Made by a program: the position numbers and the translations under genes. Shown here piece after piece: positions 6,520-9,864 of a DNA stretch of 9,864 nucleotides (its first letter is position 1; each line of letters begins with the position of its first letter). The DNA lies in contig JAHDGN010000052.1 of the NCBI GenBank assembly GCA_020627645.1, forward strand, positions 3,771 to 13,634. Reading direction: 5' to 3'. The stretch comes from Akkermansiaceae bacterium (GTDB lineage: Bacteria > Verrucomicrobiota > Verrucomicrobiia > Verrucomicrobiales > Akkermansiaceae). The notes below the pieces were generated by a model. That model saw only the letters and a program-made list of their open reading frames with translations. It was not told the DNA's origin and did not search any database.

Positions 6520-6847
6520 TGCATTTGGGGGAGAGGTCGGAACGAGAGAGAAAGTGTTGGAATGACTGAGTTTCAGGCAGTTTCGGTCTCAGGGGTGGGC
6601 TTGATGGTGTGGATTTGTTGGGGGTGGAAAAAAGTGTGATCGGTTAGATTTGAGGGTGTTGGGGGCATTTCTTGAAAAATTTTGGGGGTGAGTGGGTGTT
6701 GGTTGGGGCAAATTGTTGGAATAGCGGGGATAAAATTTTATGGTTCCTAAATAAGTGAAGGTGGAGGCTTGATTTGGGGTAAAAAATGTGAGGTTATGGT
6801 GGGTTTTCCGCGAGGTTGGGAGGTTGAAAATTGTGTGTGGGGAAATG
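6520..6847. other. Non-coding, C-poor, G-run-rich stretch
   Basis: About 330 bases lie between the nrdB control region and the terminator of the next unit. The + strand is strikingly poor in C and has G-runs at 6620-6624, 6661-6665, 6684-6688, 6694-6696 and 6705-6708, plus A/T tracts such as 6725-6741. No convincing gene is present. The only sizeable open frame (- strand, 6990-6589) overlaps the end of the neighbouring gene and its terminator, and is rich in Pro, Thr, His and Asn as expected of an antisense reading of G/T-rich DNA. Its function, if any, is unknown. Confidence 0.5.
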
Positions 6848-6880
6848 CAAAAACCTCCACGTGTGAGGTGGAGGTTTTTG
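6848..6880 (-). terminator. Intrinsic terminator of the DUF2306 operon
   Basis: A perfect 13-bp inverted repeat (arms 6848-6860 and 6868-6880, 7-base loop) lies 24 bases after the stop codon of the last operon gene. On the - strand it reads AAAAACCTCCAC, loop, GTGGAGGTTTTT: a GC-rich core with an A-tract before and a T-tract after, the standard form of an intrinsic terminator. It should also work on the + strand. Confidence 0.85.
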
Positions 6881-6904
6881 GCTATGCTGGTGTTTTGAAG
6901 TTTT

Positions 6905-7576
6905 TTACGGCTTTGCTGACCGATAAAGATCAATATTGAAGATGTTATCGGCAGGGGGGTCTTCAAAAGAGGTCCGAGAACGTGGGCCAAGGCCCTTCGT
7001 AATAGGGTGTTGATCGACTGAAACCCACTGGGATTTGAGCTTCACGAGGAGTTGATTCTCGTCTTCGAGGAACTTGAGGTCGAGGAAGTGTGATTGTTCG
7101 GGTTTTGCCGGTTTGAGGATTGAGAGATCCTCTTGTGACACCAGTTCGGATTCTTTTGGAACAACAAACAGACCGGATTTTGTTTTGTTGAGAATTACAT
7201 CGAAGTTTCGTTCGTTTGAGGAGCTGTTGGTCGTTGTTTCGATGAGTTGATAAGAATAGTGGTGAGTTGGTCCCATTCTGGAAAAACTGGATTTTATGAG
7301 TTCTTTTGTGGTGAGTGGGACGATGATGTTGGTGACGATTTTTTTGGCAGCGGGATCATCGGTGACAACGCCATTTTTTGAGATCGTGACTCTATGGCTA
7401 GAATCGCGAGTGAATTCGATCGGGACCTGGGTGGAGGCGGAGTTCTCTTCTTGCTGTGATGCCGATATCTTTGGAGTCTCCTTTTCCTGTTCATTGTCAA
7501 ATATGACGGAGGCCAGTCCGGCGGCGGTGAAGGCTGAGACTGCGATGATCGGAATGTAGGTTTTCTTTAATTTCAT
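6905..7576 (-). CDS. Unknown membrane-anchored or exported protein (paralogue of the 7619-8119 gene product)
   Basis: I do not recognise this 223-residue protein. It starts with a basic MKLKK and a hydrophobic segment (about 7-26), typical of a signal peptide or single membrane anchor, so the rest should be periplasmic. A Gln/Glu/Ser-rich linker (about 28-55) follows. The region 97-195 aligns with its upstream neighbour: FSRMGP (98-103), the YSYQLIETT segment (107-115), FLDLKF near 164-169, W184 and HPITK (190-194). Compared with the paralogue it carries an extra insert before the conserved block and a tail after residue 200. There is no Cys in the mature part and no lipobox. It is the third and last gene of the apparent operon, 42 bp after its paralogue, and is followed by a strong terminator. 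No Shine-Dalgarno sequence is seen; alignment of both N-termini supports the start. Confidence 0.75.
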   Translation of the reverse strand: MKLKKTYIPIIAVSAFTAAGLASVIFDNEQEKETPKISASQQEENSASTQVPIEFTRDSSHRVTISKNGVVTDDPAAKKIVTNIIVPLTTKELIKSSFSRMGPTHHYSYQLIETTTNSSSNERNFDVILNKTKSGLFVVPKESELVSQEDLSILKPAKPEQSHFLDLKFLEDENQLLVKLKSQWVSVDQHPITKGLGPRSRTSFEDPPADNIFNIDLYRSAKP

Positions 7577-7618
7577 GATGCTTGCTTTTTGAATTTGGTG
7601 GTGGGGAGGGGTTTCAGT

Positions 7619-8119
7619 TTAGGGAAGGATGGTGGGTTTATCAGTTGAGGCGGCGGTTTGCTTCTTTTCGAAGCGTTTGAGGTGTTTGGTGATGGGGTGC
7701 TCGGAAATGGGGATCCATTTGTCTTTTGCTTGGACGAGGATTTGATTGGTGGCGGAGACTTTCAGGCTGAGAAAGTCGGTGGGTTGGCTCGTTTTCTTTG
7801 ATTTGCGTCTAGAGGTTTTTGACTGCTTTACGGTGAAGGTGCGGGAGTCTGTAGATTTTGGCGAGGTGGTCTCAACGAGGTTGTATTCGTAGGTGTAGAT
7901 GGGGCCTTTTCGAGAGAACCTGCCACGATTGCTCACTTTGAGCGGAGCGGTGATTTTTTGTTGGATGAGAGCAAAGGTTTTGTCTTCAGCAGGGTTCGTG
8001 GTTTTGACCTTTTTGGGTTCTTCTTTTTTTATTTTTTGTTCTCCAATGGCGATTGGAACGAGAGCTCCGGTGGTGAGGATGGAGGCGATGATAATTGGAT
8101 AGTAGGTTTTGTTTTTCAT
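7619..8119 (-). CDS. Unknown small membrane-anchored or exported protein (paralogue of the 6905-7576 gene product)
   Basis: I do not recognise this 166-residue protein. MKNK, then a hydrophobic stretch (about 7-26), indicates a signal peptide or membrane anchor. A Lys/Glu-rich linker (28-45) precedes the domain shared with the downstream gene: FSRKGP (68-73), YEYNLVETT (77-85), FLSLKV (116-121), W135 and HPITK (141-145). The mature part is very basic, with Lys/Arg clusters at 101-109 and 148-153, so binding to an acidic surface or polymer is possible but unproven. Its ATG overlaps the stop codon of the DUF2306 gene as ATGA (8119-8116), which fixes the start and implies translational coupling. 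Only a weak purine patch (AAGAGA) precedes the start. Confidence 0.75.
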   Translation of the reverse strand: MKNKTYYPIIIASILTTGALVPIAIGEQKIKKEEPKKVKTTNPAEDKTFALIQQKITAPLKVSNRGRFSRKGPIYTYEYNLVETTSPKSTDSRTFTVKQSKTSRRKSKKTSQPTDFLSLKVSATNQILVQAKDKWIPISEHPITKHLKRFEKKQTAASTDKPTILP

Positions 8120-8769
8120 ATTCTCTTTTTGTTTGTTTTTAGGAGATAGTATTCGCAGAGGATGGCGTTGATCCCGATGCTGAGCCAGAGGGAGGCTTGG
8201 TAGATTTTTTCTTCGTTGCCTGAGAATTGGCTCAAGGCGATTTGGATGGTGCGGAAGGTGATGGCGGAGGTGACGAGCGCAAATGAGCGGGTGATCCAGG
8301 CTTGATGAGAACGGATGTTTTTTTTGTAGATAGCGATCATGCCGAGGATGACGGTGAAGAGGGTGGCGAAGGAGAGGACAAGAAACCCGATGGTGCCTGA
8401 GGTGCCACCTTTAGCCACGAATGAGAGGGCGACTCCGGTGGGAAAGACCACCATGATAATGCTGAGAGCGTAGATTCGTCCGAGGTTGCGGTGGAGCCAG
8501 GGAGCGCGCTTGAGGAGAAGCTTAGAGTATTGAAGGAGGGTGGAGACTAGGCAGACGAGGCCGCCGGCAACGTGAACCAGGAGAGAGTAACGCCACCAGT
8601 CTTCGATGGTGAGGTGAGCTCGTTCGATCAGAAATCCGTGGATTCGACCGGGCAGAAAGTAGAGGCGGCTTTCCCAAAGGATGAGAGCGGTGCCGACAAA
8701 CAAAACAAGGTAGAATGCGGCTTTTTCGAGTCGCTGAAAGACTTGGGGGAGGCTTTTGATTCCTTGCAT
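8116..8769 (-). CDS. DUF2306 multi-pass membrane protein
   Basis: A 217-residue inner-membrane protein of the DUF2306 family, whose function is not established. About six hydrophobic segments are visible (roughly 18-36, 62-82, 98-118, 123-147, 160-178, 190-210). Family hallmarks are the HVAGG helix (H66), the loop APWLHRNLGRIY (89-100, with H93), a G-rich turn (K120-GGTSGTIGF) and RSHQAWITRSFAL (153-165, with H155) leading into a helix containing TFRTIQ. The conserved histidines in or near membrane helices resemble those of haem- or metal-binding membrane proteins, but that is only inference. It is the first gene of an apparent operon; the next gene starts inside its stop codon (ATGA). The start at 8769 has no Shine-Dalgarno sequence. 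The divergent N-terminal 50 residues are typical of variation in such families. Confidence 0.8.
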   Translation of the reverse strand: MQGIKSLPQVFQRLEKAAFYLVLFVGTALILWESRLYFLPGRIHGFLIERAHLTIEDWWRYSLLVHVAGGLVCLVSTLLQYSKLLLKRAPWLHRNLGRIYALSIIMVVFPTGVALSFVAKGGTSGTIGFLVLSFATLFTVILGMIAIYKKNIRSHQAWITRSFALVTSAITFRTIQIALSQFSGNEEKIYQASLWLSIGINAILCEYYLLKTNKKRI

Positions 8770-8925
8770 TCTGAAAATATGATGCAGTTTTAGGAATTTT
8801 GTTGGGTAAAAGGTTTGTAAATTTGCGGTTTGGTAATTTCAGGAATAGGCAGGGCAGTGTTCGAAATTTTCTGAGGAAGGATTTCAAGGAGCCTCAAGGG
8901 TGGTGAGCATTTTTGTCTTTTGGGC
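8770..8925. other. Intergenic region between comM and the DUF2306 operon
   Basis: These 156 bp separate two genes on the same strand. They should hold the end of the comM transcript and the promoter of the DUF2306 operon. The operon-proximal part is A/T-rich on the - strand, but I could not choose a -35/-10 pair. There is no strong intrinsic terminator behind comM, only short GAGCC/GGCTC and TGAGG/CCTCA repeats, so read-through from comM is possible. Confidence 0.4.
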
Positions 8926-9864
8926 TCAGGCGAAGCTGAGTTTTCGATCTAGTGATCGGTATTGGATGGCTTCGAGAATGTGATCTGGGGAAAGTTCTGG
9001 GGAGTTAGAGAGGTCGGCGATGGTCCGGGCGACTTTGAGAATGCGGTCGTGAGCGCGGGCGGAGAAGTTGAGTTGATCCATGGCTTGTTCGAGGAGGCGG
9101 GAGCCTTCTGGGGAGATTTGGCAATGTTGACGCATGGTTCTGGGGCCCATGTTTGAGTTGGTGAGAGTGTCGGGGATGTTTTGGAACCGTTGTTTTTGGA
9201 GGTCGCGGCATTGGATGACGCGTTGACGGACGGTGTTGGAAGATTCGGATGTTTCTATTGAGGAGAGTTGCTTGTAGTCAATGAGGGGAACTTCGATATG
9301 GAGATCGATTCGATCAAGGAGGGGGCCTGAGATTTTGTTGCGGTAGTTTTCGACTTGGCGTGGATTGCAGCGGCAGTTGCGGACGGGGTCGCCAAAGAAT
9401 CCACAGGGACAAGGGTTGAGGGCGCAGACGAGGAGGAAGCGGGAGGGGAAATTGTAGGAGCCTGCGGCACGGGAGATGGTGACTTTTCCGTCCTCGAGCG
9501 GTTGGCGGAGGACTTCGAGCGTGGAGCGGCGGTATTCGGGCAGTTCGTCGAGAAAGAGGACGCCATTGTGAGCGAGGGAGATTTCGCCTGGGCCGGGGTT
9601 GGTGCCGCCTCCGAGTAGTCCGACGTCTGAGATGGTGTGGTGGGGGGCGCGGAAGGGGCGGGATGAGACGAGTCCTTGTTTGGCGTCGAGCAGGCCGGCA
9701 ACGGAGTGAATGCGGGTGGTTTCGATGGCCTCTTGTTCGGAAAGATCAGGCATGATGGTGGGCATACGTTTGGCGAGCATGGATTTGCCGGTTCCGGGAG
9801 GGCCGACCATCAAGATGTTGTGTCCACCGGCTGCGGCGACTTCGAGGGCGCGTTTGACGTTGTG
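8926..9864 (-). CDS. comM: ComM/YifB-family Mg-chelatase-like AAA+ helicase (5' partial)
   Basis: ComM is a hexameric AAA+ helicase that extends strand exchange by branch migration during natural transformation. The 312 visible residues cover the AAA+ module and C-terminal domain; the frame is open to the window edge, so roughly 200 N-terminal residues (the Lon-protease-like domain) lie outside. The visible part starts KRALEVAAAGGHN, then Walker A GPPGTGKS (residues 21-28 of the fragment), RAPHH (72-76), Walker B LFLDE (103-107), NPCPCG with a second cysteine pair CRC (C152, C154, C164, C166, possibly metal-binding), the arginine motif LLDRIDL (183-189) and the Mg_chelatase_C helices (RAHDRILKVARTIADL, about 270-285). 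Nothing is damaged. The TTG at 9813-9811 could pass for a start but lies inside the conserved domain. Its presence hints at competence but does not prove it, since the gene is widespread. Confidence 0.92.
   Translation of the reverse strand, partial: HNVKRALEVAAAGGHNILMVGPPGTGKSMLAKRMPTIMPDLSEQEAIETTRIHSVAGLLDAKQGLVSSRPFRAPHHTISDVGLLGGGTNPGPGEISLAHNGVLFLDELPEYRRSTLEVLRQPLEDGKVTISRAAGSYNFPSRFLLVCALNPCPCGFFGDPVRNCRCNPRQVENYRNKISGPLLDRIDLHIEVPLIDYKQLSSIETSESSNTVRQRVIQCRDLQKQRFQNIPDTLTNSNMGPRTMRQHCQISPEGSRLLEQAMDQLNFSARAHDRILKVARTIADLSNSPELSPDHILEAIQYRSLDRKLSFA

Noticed and set aside
6589..6990. Minus-strand open frame of 133 codons
   Set aside because: It overlaps the 3' end of the 223-residue protein gene and runs through that gene's terminator hairpin. 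The composition (Pro, Thr, His, Asn) is that of an antisense reading of G/T-rich DNA.
8522..8887. Minus-strand open frame of 121 codons near the DUF2306 start
   Set aside because: It is out of frame with the DUF2306 gene, which has clear family motifs, and is rich in Arg, Pro and Ser with no recognisable domain.
1..9864. CRISPR array, tRNA, rRNA or riboswitch
   Set aside because: No regularly spaced direct repeats, cloverleaf-like segments, rRNA signature or recognised riboswitch core (including a cobalamin riboswitch near the RNR genes) could be seen by eye. A covariance-model search would be needed to exclude small RNAs.

Overview
The window reads as a chromosomal segment of a Gram-negative bacterium, most likely a member of the Verrucomicrobiota (PVC superphylum). 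This is an inference from three things: a LamG-type secreted protein with a C-terminal PEP-CTERM sorting signal; a long ribonucleotide reductase (RNR) large subunit with stacked ATP-cones paired with a chlamydia-like small subunit; and host genes that almost all lack Shine-Dalgarno sequences. No rRNA or other marker gene is present to settle the taxonomy.

Layout from left to right. (1) 1-794, + strand: the 3' part of a LamG/PEP-CTERM envelope protein, with its signal peptide mostly outside the window. A perfect 17-bp hairpin lies downstream (891-930). (2) About 941-1620, + strand: insertion-sequence wreckage. An IS5-type transposase N-terminus broken by an amber codon and frameshifts is followed by the C-terminus of an unrelated IS630-type transposase. 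(3) 1786-6346, - strand: the class I RNR genes, nrdB (small, metal-radical subunit) then nrdA (large, catalytic subunit), separated by 220 bp that contain a hairpin. Upstream of nrdB a promoter overlaps what look like two NrdR boxes 16 bp apart. (4) 6347-6904: a long non-coding stretch with the nrdB control region, a C-poor, G-run-rich segment, and a strong terminator for the next unit. (5) 6905-8769, - strand: an apparent three-gene operon, a DUF2306 multi-pass membrane protein followed by two small membrane-anchored or exported proteins that are paralogues of each other and that I do not recognise. (6) 8926-9864, - strand: the C-terminal two thirds of comM (YifB/Mg-chelatase-like AAA+ helicase), cut by the window edge.

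How the genes work together: NrdB and NrdA form one enzyme making dNTP precursors from NDPs. The most striking point is in NrdB: all six metal ligands are present with chlamydia-type spacing and a Glu at the first ligand, but the position of the radical tyrosine is leucine (L137). That predicts a tyrosyl-radical-independent class Ic-like cofactor. NrdA carries three consecutive cone-like modules at its N-terminus, suggesting layered nucleotide control. The DUF2306 operon is the most likely place for undescribed biology: two tandem divergent copies of an unknown exported protein, the first coupled to a membrane protein by an ATGA overlap.
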